NCBI GenBank assembly: GCA_030268105.1
Contig: BSDZ01000003.1
Coordinates: 6,596,501 to 6,660,500, forward strand
Reading direction: 5' to 3'
From: Volvox africanus
Lineage: Eukaryota > Chlorophyta > Chlorophyceae > Chlamydomonadales > Volvocaceae
Length of the DNA stretch: 64,000 nucleotides
This document shows, piece by piece, positions 11,793 through 26,079 of this stretch (the stretch's first letter is position 1; the number at the start of each line of letters is the position of its first letter). The notes beneath the pieces are model-generated. The model searched no databases. It saw nothing but the letters and a program-made list of their open reading frames with translations, and was not told where the DNA came from. Position numbers and translations under genes: made by a program.

Positions 11793-13027
11793 CTGAGAAA
11801 CATTGATAAATCAGTGAATTGAATCACAAAATAATATATGAATTCAGTGATTATATACCCATAATTAATAGCAAACGTTCTGCACCGCAGCCGCACCTGC
11901 CAACGACGGCCGACCGTGGAACGTTACCCGCCTGTTCTAAACCCCATCTGCAACCAGATACATGACTTCGAATTTTTCGATACGAAAGCATGTTAAAAAC
12001 TATGCTTTGACAACGGGAACCCTTGTCACCAAGGCGGCGGTGCCGTGTGACGTTTACGGACAGCAAAAGGATTAAAACACTATTGAAATGTTTCCTGTTC
12101 TATAATGTTAAAATGAGGAAACGAATCCTACATCTCGCTCTTGACCTGGCTCTGGTTTGTGGACCCTTGGCTTCTTACATATCGCCGTACATGCTTCAAC
12201 TTCTCACATTGTTCCACGGATAATAAAAACAACATACCAAGTGTAGATAAAGCTGCAAGGTAGTCAGATATCTAGAGCCAACTAGGCAGGGGTTACAGAC
12301 GAGCTTGTGTGGTCAGGTGGTTAATCACAACGGAGACACCAAATTCATGTGATGCCCAAAAAGACCATAACCCCACCATTCCAATATGAGAAAGCAATTA
12401 TTTTGTACAAGCCTGTCCAAGTATCACCACGTCTTGCACAGCTGTCATATGTAAAAAGCAAATGTCTAATAATAATCAGCTAATGCTCAAACTACAACCC
12501 TTGGCTCAATATGCTGAATACCTTGGAAACGACCGTCCTAACGCCCTGTTGATGCGTTATGTGCCGGTCAAACATGAGAAAATCCCCAGTGGTAAATCGT
12601 AAACAACTAATCTGGCAGAAATCGGGGTGCAAATCAAACTCTTCAAGTGGGACTGTGACTCTTCCAGGGTGCCCGGATAATCAAGCAAATGAAGTAAGAC
12701 AAATGCATACATAGCACTTCCCGAGTTTACGTCAAGCTAGCTTAGGTGGGTGGGTGGGACTAGAGCAGGTGCGCAGATAGAGGTCACCACCGGTGGATCA
12801 CACCTGGCCTGGATCCATGTCACTGGCGTGGTCCATGGTGATTGTGGCGTCCGCAGCAGTGCCGGAGGACGTGCGGTTAAGGCCCGTGTCCATCCCGCGC
12901 ACATGCGGCATGTTTTGTGCGTTAAATGAACAGCAGCAGTGGTCAGCAGCAGGATGTGTGGGTGAGGATCGCAACTTGTTGATGGATGGCTGGGAGGGGG
13001 CTTGGGCAGGTTTCGTTGCGTGTGTTG

Positions 13028-13090
13028 GCGAGCGGAGTCCAGTGCATCCCTCCCTTTGTGCACGGAAGGGGAATCGAGCCGCGGATGTTT
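13028..13090. repeat. direct repeat copy 1, adjoining the U6 3' end
   Basis: A block of about 60 bp (core CCAGTGCATCCCTCCCTTT, then GCACGG and a GGAATC-AGCCG stretch) recurs at 13598-13655 with few changes. Copy 1 abuts the T-run terminator of the U6 gene. Confidence 0.8.
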
Positions 13091-13092
13091 AG

Positions 13093-13098
13093 AAAAAA
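13093..13098 (-). terminator. Pol III T-run terminator of U6
   Basis: Six consecutive T residues on the transcribed strand directly after the U6 3' end are the standard RNA polymerase III stop signal. Confidence 0.85.
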
Positions 13099-13195
13099 TT
13101 TGGAACCATTTCTCGATTTGTGCGTGTCATCCTTGCGCAGGGGCCATGCTAATCTTCTCTGTATTTTTCCAATTTTAACAGTTGTGCCGAAGCAC
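13093..13195 (-). ncRNA. U6 spliceosomal snRNA
   Basis: The minus strand from 13195 reads a GTGCTTCGGCAC 5' hairpin, then the ACAGAGA box, ATTAGCATGGCCCC, GCGCAAGGATGACACGCA (catalytic AGC triad and internal stem-loop) and a 3' segment ending in TTTTTT at 13098-13093. This is the near-universal U6 sequence, which pairs with the 5' splice site and U2 and forms the spliceosome active site. The length of about 103 nt is normal. The gene is transcribed by RNA polymerase III from an external promoter. Its 3' flank is part of a duplicated block. Confidence 0.96.
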
Positions 13196-13218
13196 GCCCT
13201 CGTCGCCAAACTCGGCCA

Positions 13219-13226
13219 CATATACC
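13219..13226 (-). promoter_or_regulatory. TATA box of the U6 gene
   Basis: On the minus strand a GGTATATG motif lies about 24-31 bp upstream of the U6 5' end. This is the usual position of the TATA element of a type-3 RNA polymerase III promoter. I did not find a clear plant-type upstream sequence element. Confidence 0.6.
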
Positions 13227-13597
13227 GACTGAAAATGATGCCGTACATGTCCGCCTCGCTCCATGCCCACACCGTCAGCCATGCCCCTACGTGGCGGACC
13301 CCTTCCCGCCGCGCGACGCCCGCACTCGTTCCTCATCGGTACGCGTCGCGGACACATGCATGCACCAGCGGACGATGATGCAGACCATAATAATAGAATC
13401 ATTGGGCCGAGCCAAACAGCGCCATTCGGCGCAGGGGATCTCGCCAGGCGTGGCTTTGGGTGTGTTTATTGTTATTCGGGTTGTGAACACGCATACACGG
13501 GGGTGTTGCAAGCTGCAAACAATGGGTTCCGCACACCTGCCCATACTCGGGATGCATGGTTGTGCGTGGGGGTGCGAGGATGTTGGGCATAGGTGGC

Positions 13598-13655
13598 AGT
13601 CCAGTGCATCCCTCCCTTTTTGCACGGAGCGGGAATCAAGCCGTGTTTTAGATAG
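13598..13655. repeat. direct repeat copy 2 of the U6-flank block
   Basis: It matches 13028-13090 closely across the CCAGTGCATCCCTCCCTTT core and the following GCACGG and GGAATCAAGCCG part. No U6 sequence accompanies it. Confidence 0.8.
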
Positions 13656-13779
13656 CTGCGGCTTTTTATATTAACTTGTTGAAATGCCGGCGAAAGAAAA
13701 AAGGAGCCAACTCTGCATATTTTGTATGAATGACAACTTGTCAGTATTTTATAGATCAACTGGGAACACATAATTCATC

Positions 13780-16700
13780 CTATAAAAGCTGCCTTACTAT
13801 GGGTAGCAACGCCTTGGCTCGACGCACGGCCCAATCTGACCCGCTACCCCATATGCCCCATCCCGCCATGAACCGAACATAATCTATCAGTGCAAGATCT
13901 ACATGGCGGCGCATCACGTCGGGACGGTATCGCATCCCAGCCTCAATGCCAGCCTCGCCCTTCAACGCCAGCCTACTGAGCAGTTCCGAATGGTAGTACG
14001 ACAGGTACTCATCTTCAGCGTCATCGAGGTCTGAAGAGTCCACGCTGGAAGCGAAGAGGTACACGACATCCCGCACGCCATACGACCTGCCAGTGTACTG
14101 GAAGTCATACAGGGCGCAGCGTGTACCATCCGCCGAGAAGAGTATGTTCTCGTCCTTAACGTCTGTGACGGGCGCAAGCCGGGAGAATTGTTTTACTCCC
14201 AATTCATTTCTTGCTGTGAAATATAGAAGCAAAAGGGCCTAGTGCGTGGTACTATTGCGGTGTGTACATGGACGGTGCTGGGCCTCCACCTGGCTATGGT
14301 ATGTTGGTACATCTCCCTGCAATGCGCTGGACTCATGCATGCCCTTCGATTTGATTGGGTTCATTGTCCCCCCCCAAGAACCCCTTTTGGACGCACACCC
14401 ACCACCATGGATGCACGTCATAAATTCGGATTCGCCGGGCGACTTGAGGCATGCATCCACCTGGATACCGTCCAAATAGGTGGGCGTGAAATACCAAGTA
14501 GGTAGGAGTGGAGTGGACAATGAATTGGACCTGACGTTGACGCCGACAGGTGGACGCGAAGTGGACGTCAACTGGATGTAAAATGGACTTGCCACGGACG
14601 TGACGTGTACACGTAGTGGGCGTGAAATTGGCGTCAAATGGACCGAAGTGGATATGAAGTGCACGAAGTGGCCATTCAGCGCAGGTAACGTGAATATGAA
14701 GCCGACATGAAGCGACCGTCAAGTGGATTGTAATTGGAGATTATGTGGCAGAAGTGGACGCGGAATGGACGTGAAACCTTTCTGGAAGTACCCAAATAAC
14801 TAAAAGCATTCTAGCTACAACTAATACGTCAGTGGACGGGAAGAACCCCCCTTTCCCCTTCGTCCCACACGTTCCAGTTCCAGGTCTGCATGCGGCGACA
14901 AGTTATGCGCAACAAGGCGGTGCCCAGGCTCGCAGAAGGGGGTTATCAAGCAGAAATACGAAAAAGAAGTAAAATGGTTGAGGCCAAAAACGCAGCGCCA
15001 ATGCCAGCGCACGCTGCTGGCTTATGCACCATCAAGTCTTTCGGATGCGTAACGCATGTTGAGAGCAAATCACACTTGATGTGCGCCTGGACACTTAAAA
15101 ATGCAGCGATGTGTAACAAGTGTAGCAACATAACTTATGCATTGTAAACCGGGCGTATCCGCTTCAGAGTGTCATTCCCCCAGCGAGCGAGGTCATCCCA
15201 TTTCCACAATGCACTTGGGCCTGCCTCTCCCGTCTGGCGAGTCCTACCTACCTACATGCCAAGTAACTACCAGCCGACACACCGAAGAATGATCAAATTT
15301 CTGGCGCGTAGGGAAGAAAACTACTGTTTTCGGCTACACTCAAGTTAGGGAAGTTTGTTTGTGGTTCTGGAGCAGGGGAGGTATAGAGGCGGCGGTGTGT
15401 AAATTGGTTTTACTTTTCGAACTGCCTACGTCATCGGTGCGGACCCTGGGCCTTTGGTCGAACATGCTTCGTAGCGTCTGTGGTTGGTATTTATTACCTC
15501 CGGCTCGACCCATAGCTTTGTTCATTATTACCTATTTGGGCCATACTATTGTATGTGACGAGATTTAGCAGAAAACTACATACCTACTAACTAACCACCA
15601 GGACCTCTGCTTTCCCTTACGTAACACTTCTGCCTCCATCTTCCTCGCTAACGCACCCTCTCCGCCACCGCCTTCAAGTCCGCCCAGCTCCGGTCCATCA
15701 GCTCGAACTCCCCGCGCCGGGTGTCGAGATACCTGGAGCATCAAGGAGGAGTTAACGGTGGCTGACTTGCAACTGACGGTATGTGGTCTCTCCACTCTTC
15801 CACGATGATGATATGTTCATACGCCCTTAGGCAACCGGCGTGGCTAAGTGGGTGTTAAGGCGACCGCCCCCTGCTATATCGGCTTCATAGGGTACGCAGA
15901 TCACCGGCTTCACATTTATCAAATGGACCCCACATCGCTACCGTGACAGACTGACGCCCACCAATAGGACCCCTGCTGCTGCAGGCCGCTGGGCGTGGGC
16001 CGCTCCCAGAAGTAGGCGTGGTAGGTGGCCAGCCAGGATAGCACTGTGCGGACCTGGATAGATCACCGTATGGAAACAGGCAGGACCACAATCCCAGACA
16101 GATAGACATAATGCGAAATGGGCAGACTGTTCCAGGTAGCATTGGTAAGAATGGGTGTGGTGGTCACGGTTGTTGACTTTGTGGAGTTGATGGTGATGGT
16201 GGTGGTTGTGTCGGTGATGGTTAACCACCAGGAGTGAAGCTGGCAGTCATAAGCCGGAGCCCGGGACCGCTGGGCTGGGCAAGGGCTCTATACCGATAGG
16301 GCCGTAGGAATACGACTCGAGAGAAGAAGCTTTGGCAGACATTAGCATTAAGTACCCGTGCTCTAGGCAGGTATTGGTTGCTCCATATGCCCCGAAAAAG
16401 CGTTGAGTGGTTTGATGCCCTAGCACGCAAAGTGAATTGAACAAGTGCTGCGGGGTAGATCGTCACGAACATCGACCACATGGACGCCGGAAAAGCTTTA
16501 ATGAGATGGAGAGTGGGTGGTCCTCTAATTGTTAAATCTTCTACTAGTGGGGCCGTTGGTGAAGGCATGCTTCGTCTTTGCGATAGATGTCGTTAGAGCT
16601 TGCAGATAGCGACAAGAAATCACGCCGGCACCGCATACCTGTTGGCCGTCAAGGCTACCCCGTGCTGGGTGCGGATAATCTTTGCACAAATCGGTCAGGA

Positions 16701-17043
16701 CGAATTGGAACCCAGCGGGCGAGGACTCGATGGCCAAAGGTCGTGGAAGTCCTAGGTCTGTGGCGCTTATAAGATCAGGTGCTATATGCTTATAGAAATG
16801 CTCTTCAACTCGATAACTTGCAACTTTACGTTCGTGGCTAACCCCTGATCCACGAGGTGGCCGAACGTCCTTTACGACCATGGCCACAGGCGAGGACTGG
16901 CCTTTGAGATGGACCTCTAATGAACTAACGCTCCCATAACCTGCCCACAGTGAACCGATCGTACGAGATTTGATGCTTGAAATTGGAGCTTGGAAGTGGG
17001 GCTGTAACTGAGTCGCCCAATCGATTTGAACTGGTAAGGACAT
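13780..17043 (-). CDS. CHK/ecdysteroid-kinase-like (APH-fold) small-molecule kinase
   Basis: The likely start is the Met at 17043 (MSLPVQIDWATQLQ). In-phase exons are 17043-16639, 16053-15962, 15732-15657 and 14162-13780. Exon 1 has the ATP-side features: a glycine-containing loop (SLWAGYGSVSSLEV), the lysine strand VAMVVKDV and a later FQFVLTDL hinge. Exon 2 encodes WLATYHAYFWER. Exons 2-3 join as GSYWYLDTRRGEFELM, a pattern typical of the CHK kinase-like family. The last exon gives the catalytic loop DVKDENILF and the metal-binding YDFQY, followed by VRDVVYLFASSVD. The family phosphorylates hydroxyls on small molecules such as sterols, choline-like compounds or drugs; the substrate here is unknown. 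The exon supplying the His-Gly before the catalytic Asp should lie between 15657 and 14162 and I could not place it, so the model lacks a short piece or the gene is damaged. Confidence 0.75.
14440..14790. repeat. degenerate minisatellite, GTGGACGTGAAAT-like unit
   Basis: Variants of a roughly 11-13 bp motif (GTGGACGTGAA, AAATGGACGTGA, AAGTGGACGTCAA and others) recur irregularly for about 350 bp in the large intron before the last exon of the kinase gene. The units are diverged and their spacing is not constant. Confidence 0.6.
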
Positions 17044-19194
17044 TTCGCGTCCTTGGAAATTATGTTTATTGTTGGAAACGTAGTAAAAAACAGTTTCGGG
17101 AGCCAGGTAAGAATAACAAATTGGATGCGTGAACGTGCAGCACCTAGTGGCCATGTACGGCGCTCCGGACCAGAGACTAAGCTTTAGAAACACTTTATTT
17201 ATTTTGAAGCGTATTGAAGTGTCGAACACTGACAAATCCCGGGTCCCGAGTGAAAGACTGACGAGTTAGCGCGACTCAAGCTTAATTAATTGCTACACGA
17301 ATCAGTTCCATTGGAAATGCAAACTTTGAAGTAGCAGTCCTTACATTTGGAGCTCCGAACATTAGGCCACTAGGCACTGCAGGTTGCACGCTCACGCACC
17401 CAAGTTGGATACTACGCAGTTAGTCGTTGCGGTTGGTATGGCGCGCGACTTAACTAGCTGCGTTCCCCTCTTCCCCAATTCCCATTATCATTTCCGGTAC
17501 AGAACCGTAGAGGCGCAATATTACACGATCTTCTGTTTCTCTCGAAATCTTCTCCTCCCTGCCGTGTTCTTGCCCGCAGGTCCCCTTTCCCTCCTGCTGA
17601 TAACGGTATGTCCTCTGCAGCCGTTGGATTTTGGGTGATTAGCTGCCTATCTGCAACGACCTGGTTTACAGTGCGTGCAACTCTTCATCATGCATGTATT
17701 CAGCTCAAACGCCTCTTGAAATACGCGTCTTGATAGTGTCTTACTGCCGTACACCTCATTACTGCGCGACACACGACAACACGAATGCGCCATTGCCGTA
17801 CTGTACCACACAATCATGTTATAAAAGTGCCGTACCACATTACCCGCGCGGCAATTCAAAAAATGGGGCAATAATAGCGTACGTGCAATAACTATGTTTT
17901 TCCTAACGCAGCATAAGGATGGCTTATTGTAGGGTATTACCGTAGGGTATCACAGTTGTCCGCATTTCCACCACGGACCTCACAGGAGCAGGTCAACATG
18001 ACTGCAGTGTGCGGTTAGTCCTAACTCTACCCATATGGCGTGCCCGAACACGTACACACGTGTGCAATCCAGCGACATATAATGTTAAAAGAACATTGAG
18101 CTCATCCAAGCCTCGCACTCTCAACATAGCAGCTGCTGCTCATGTTAAAACTCACTGTTTCGTTTCTGGGCCAACGACCCACGCACGCTGTCTGCCTCAT
18201 CAAGACGGCGGGGCACACAGTCCGCCGGGGATCCCTGGATCTGGATCCACGCCAAAACCCGCAGGCCCGATTTACACCCCGTTTGGCCCCTACCTCTGTA
18301 CAACGGAACTTCGCTCACCGATGCAGATCATGGGGGGGGGGCGTGTAGTATCATGATAATTGTTAGGTTGTCAAATCCTGACGTTTACTCGCGATACAAC
18401 AGGGCAGACCCAGTCATCAGAGGCTCGGGATCTCGATAACTGAAACGGCACGAACTGGAGGCAGAATTAAGATTATCCGGATAGACTCCAAGACGACCTT
18501 CTCTATCACTCTAATAATTAGTAATACATCGTCATGCGATCATCAGGGTGGGGCAGACGTGTAACAAGGGACAAACCCCGAAAAGGGCTTTACTTTTTCT
18601 ACAAGTCAAGCATCTTTCAACAGGGCGACAACAATCAGAGTATTAATAAAATCGCTTCACCTAATTATCTAGCTAGATCCCGCCATAACTTAATCGCATC
18701 CTCATTGACAATCTACCTTTTTTATACCGACGGTCCGGGCGACATTGCACTACAATTCTCTCTCCTTTCTTTCTACCGCTTACTGCCTCCTCCTCCTACA
18801 TTCAGACGATGTACCAGGCGACTCAGTATTGGGCGAAAAAGCAACCAAAACCGGAATTAAGGTAGATGCTGATAAATAAACAACGGGTGGGTCACATACT
18901 CACTTAGATCCATATCTTCATTTTTTACGGTTTGTACGACATGGGTGCACCCTGCATTCTCCAATCAGGGCCCGATTCCCACGTGACTCCGTTCAGCCGT
19001 ATCATCACATGCATTGATGGAATGAGTATTTTTTGTCAAGACTATATTTAGATGAACTGGCGGCGCTGCTCGTACGATATATAAGTCGTAGTTGACAATC
19101 AAAAGGCCTTCCAGATGCTGCCTAAATGCTTTTTGCACCTTATATCGTATCCCGTGCAATACACGACAATTACACAACAATCGGCATAAGCAGG
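17044..19194. other. gene-poor upstream region of the kinase
   Basis: A longer N-terminal reading of the kinase is open to 17235, but I prefer the Met at 17043. Beyond that I see no exon with matched splice sites, no RNA gene and no clear repeat. Confidence 0.4.
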
Positions 19195-19495
19195 GTCAGG
19201 GTCACATTGACGTCAAGGCAGGTCGCGGCCCGGTCAGTGCAATTGCCGTCCAGGTAATAGACGACGGAGATAGAGCCGGTTGCACGCAGCTTTGCGGCGG
19301 TGGCAGGAAAGACCGGCAGCGGGCCCAGGACGCCCAGGGCGGGATCGACGGGCGCCCAGGAGGAGCATGAGGCGGCCACGTATCGAATCACCTCCTTGCC
19401 TACAAAGGCACATGTACATACGCACATATATACAGCAGTGTGCGTGCGCGCAGCGTGATCCTCAAGAAAAATAAAAACGATAGTTTGTCCATGTG
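19195..19495 (-). pseudogene. inverted copy of exon 3 (plus intron end) of the secreted-protein gene
   Basis: Read on the minus strand, this block matches 24092-24395. It includes about 90 bp of upstream intron, the TTTGTAG acceptor and most of the exon (KEVIRYVAASCSSWAP through TCLDVNV). The frame is open. There are only a few changes, such as Asn to Asp in the NGNCT part and Gln-Ala-Thr to Arg-Ala-Ala after it. Homology stops just before the exon-3 donor, and I see no copies of the signal-peptide exon or the later exons. It is therefore most simply a partial duplicate without function. It could instead be an exon of a diverged paralogue. Confidence 0.75.
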
Positions 19496-23228
<3,733 letters not shown>

Positions 23229-26079
23229 ATGTGCCAAAAACTTCCTACGGGTGCAACGATGGGTACAAATCCAGCAGGACTTTGTGCGCTGGTCACATTG
23301 CTGCTGGCCGTTGCCTCCACCGTCCATGGCCACGGGTAAGCAGCTAGCATCGTGGGCATCTAACGAAGGAATAATGAAGGTCATCCTCTGCCAGATTGAC
23401 CGCCGCTTTATTTGGCCGGTTGTTCTTCCCGCGCACAACAACGCAACAGTGAGCCACGGCAATCATCAGCATAGCGCCGCCATGCATATGCAAGCGCAAG
23501 TGTTTGTTTTCTCGCGCGATCGTTCGTTAGTTCATTCTTTTTGCTGATGATGATCAAACAAACAAATATATATGTCGTAATGAAATAAGGTAGTACATGA
23601 ACGCATCCGTCCGCTTTGCTTGCTGGATTTTCAGAGGTGGGCTCCACACATGGTCATTCCTGCCCGTGCCGACACCCGGTACGTTGAGGGCATGACCCTA
23701 TATGCTGTATGTACAACAACACATTTAGCTAAATAGGCCGCGCAGCAGGGGGCACGCAGCAGGGGGCACGCAGCAGGGCGCAGCAGGGCGAATCCAAGGA
23801 AAATGCTCGCCCGATCAGGCCAGCAGCCAAGCCGCCATCATTCCACAAGCAAGTGAGCTGCTGCTGCTGCATTTTTATTCGGATCGCGAACTTCTTAGAA
23901 ATTACTATTACATTTATCATTGCTTTATCAAACTAACTATATATGCCTTGCGATAGAAGCTATATAGTGGCTAAATTTATGTTGTTGGCCATTCCATCAG
24001 TGCGTAGCGGATAGCCGCCCAGATGTAGCTAAAGCTAAAAATGAATCATACGCAATAACGAATATGAAAACATACATATACAATGATGCCACATGCACAA
24101 ACTATCGTTTTTATTTTTCTTGAGGATCCCGCTGCACGCACGCACACTGCTGTATGTATGTGCGTATGTACATGTGCCTTTGTAGGCAAGGAGGTGATTC
24201 GATACGTGGCCGCCTCCTGCTCCTCCTGGGCGCCCGTCGATCCCGCCCTGGGCGTCCTGGGCCCGCTGCCGGTCTTTCCTGCCACCGCCGCAAAGCTGCG
24301 TGCAACCGGCTCTATCTCCGTCGTCTACTATCTGAACGGCAATTGCACTGACCAGGCCACGACCTGCCTTGACGTCAATGTGAACCTCACCCTCAACGAC
24401 AAGCCCTATGCTGGCCGCCAGGTACGCTATTAATGCTGGCTGTATATTATAATATATGTAATATGTATACATGTAGTACATTGGTTATACTTACTACTGG
24501 CTACGGTGTGTACTATCCTGCGTGGGGTTATCTATGACTAATATCCGGACTGGATGACCACAAAACTGGGCATCGGGCCTCAACTGTTTGGCGGATATTA
24601 ACACCGACACACATATCGCTGGGAGGCAGCAGCAGGGGCCTGTATATATAGCAGCTAGCATGCAGGGTATGTTCCTTCTGCAGCAGCATCCAGCCATCCA
24701 TCCGTCCGAATCCCGATTCCCGACAACAGTAGTTCCACCGCCTTGCTTGGCAGATAGAGACGGGGTACAACATACACCTGGACAGCATCAGTCCGTTCAT
24801 ATCCTGAAGATAGCTATGCAGTAGTTGAGAGCCGCAAACGCCTCTCGAGCTGCTGACAAGGCGCTTCTGCACCAGCAGACGTGACTGATGTGCGTGCGTG
24901 TTATTGTTTATCTCGTTACGAGTCGTTATGATGAGCAGACAGCTTCCGCCTAAAACTCACCATGTCTCTCTCTATACACATATATATGTATATGTATGTT
25001 TATATTCATGATGGATAATACGTTGTGTGTGTGATCGTGAGTAGTACTAATAATCAGGGATACCAAAACCCTCTTAATAAATGTTCGCAGGTCAACGGTT
25101 ACGGCTTCATCGGCAACTGCAGCAACCCCAACGACCTGTACCGCCACAACTACACCCTGGGCGACAACCGCTTCAATCTGGTTTGGTTCCGCAAGGAGAA
25201 CAGCGTCACCACGGAGAACGGCACGCTGTGGGGCGCTGCACCCAACGTCATGATCTCCCGCCAGCCGCCAGCTTCGGACGCCCTGCGCTCCATTGTATTG
25301 TTTCCCTCTCCGGCCGACAGTAAGTTGTGTGTGGGATAAGGGGGTACAGCTTCACCCGTGGCCACTAACCTGGCAGTCCCTACCTTCCCCGGTATTTCGG
25401 GGCACCCTCATCCGGTCTCCCATGCCGAATTCTCCGAATTCAGTGCTCTTCCCGGGTTCAGCACCCACCACCGGCAGTAAGTGTATGTAGAGCATATATA
25501 CTTACATACTTACGCACGGACATACATGATGCATATATGCATATATCGATCTCGGCACTATCAATATATACGTTAGTTGCAAGTATACGACGTAAGTCCG
25601 TGACTTGAGCCCCTTATTTCTTGCATAGGTAGACAGATAGACAGACAGATAGATAATAGATAGATAGATAGATAAATAAGTAGCAGCAATACATGTTAGT
25701 TATCTTCGTTGTGAATATACATTGTACCTCCTAAATACCTCCCTAGATAATATCGCAAACTAATCCGCAGCGCAAAATGCATATATACATGTATATATGT
25801 CATGTGCCCCTCGCACCCTGCGTCGTCGCTGCCTCCGTTCACCAGGCGCTTGTGCGTGTTTACGTCTGTCACGCAGGCGACCCGATCTGCTGCACCCTGA
25901 ACTACGGGCCCCCCCCTCCTGCGGACTTCTTCACTCAGGGCTCCTTCTGCCGTGTGCCTGCTCCACCGCCCCCAAGTCCTCGTCCCCCAGTCCCGCGGGT
26001 GCCACGAAGCCCGCCCCGCCTCAGCAGGCCCAGCCCTTCGCCACCACGCAAGTCACCCAGCCCTACAAAGGCGCCTTAA
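23229..26079 (+). CDS. secreted Cys-containing glycoprotein with Pro/Ser-rich tail, unknown family
   Basis: Five exons join in phase: 23229-23335, 23635-23678, 24186-24421, 25091-25319 and 25877-26079, giving 272 residues. A second in-frame Met 10 codons into exon 1 (MGTNPAGLCALVTLLLAVAS) makes a cleaner signal peptide. The mature protein would begin near a His-Gly-His-Gly stretch. The central part has Cys residues and at least five N-glycosylation sequons (NCT, NLT, NCS, NYT, NGT). It ends SDPICCTLNYGPPPPADFF and then a Pro-Arg-Ser tail like hydroxyproline-rich cell-wall and pherophorin proteins of volvocine algae. I do not recognise the folded domain. A His right after the signal peptide recalls copper-dependent lytic polysaccharide monooxygenases, but other family marks are not evident, so I do not call it one. 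The location is probably extracellular or cell wall. Confidence 0.65.
23734..23790. repeat. short GCACGCAGCAGGGG-type tandem repeat
   Basis: Three to four imperfect copies of a 13-14 bp GC-rich unit lie in intron 2 of the secreted-protein gene. Confidence 0.75.
25629..25680. repeat. imperfect GATA/GACA microsatellite
   Basis: A run of AGATAGACAGACAGATAGATA-like units lies in the last intron of the secreted-protein gene. Confidence 0.8.

Larger units (their letters stand above)
11429..13092. other. intergenic region with one possible isolated exon
   Basis: This is the upstream flank of the OPR-RAP gene. A minus-strand exon-like stretch at 11792-11699 stands out, with a CAG acceptor, a 31-codon open frame and an AAG-GTGTGT donor, but I cannot connect it. 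Nothing supportable lies between 12080 and 12970. One arm of the duplicated U6-flank segment is at about 13028-13090. Confidence 0.35.
13196..13779. other. U6 promoter flank and second repeat copy; no gene
   Basis: It holds the U6 promoter region and the second copy of the duplicated U6-flank block at 13598-13655. I see no second U6 body next to that copy and no coding sequence. Confidence 0.45.

Noticed and set aside
13060..13090. tRNA-like T-arm beside U6
   Set aside because: A B-box-like GGCTCGATTCC is present on the minus strand, but no matching acceptor, D-arm or anticodon arm can be drawn.
13291..13674. Open frames across the U6 region, 12986-13378 and 13291-13674
   Set aside because: They read the reverse strand of U6 and the duplicated flank; the RNA gene explains the conservation.
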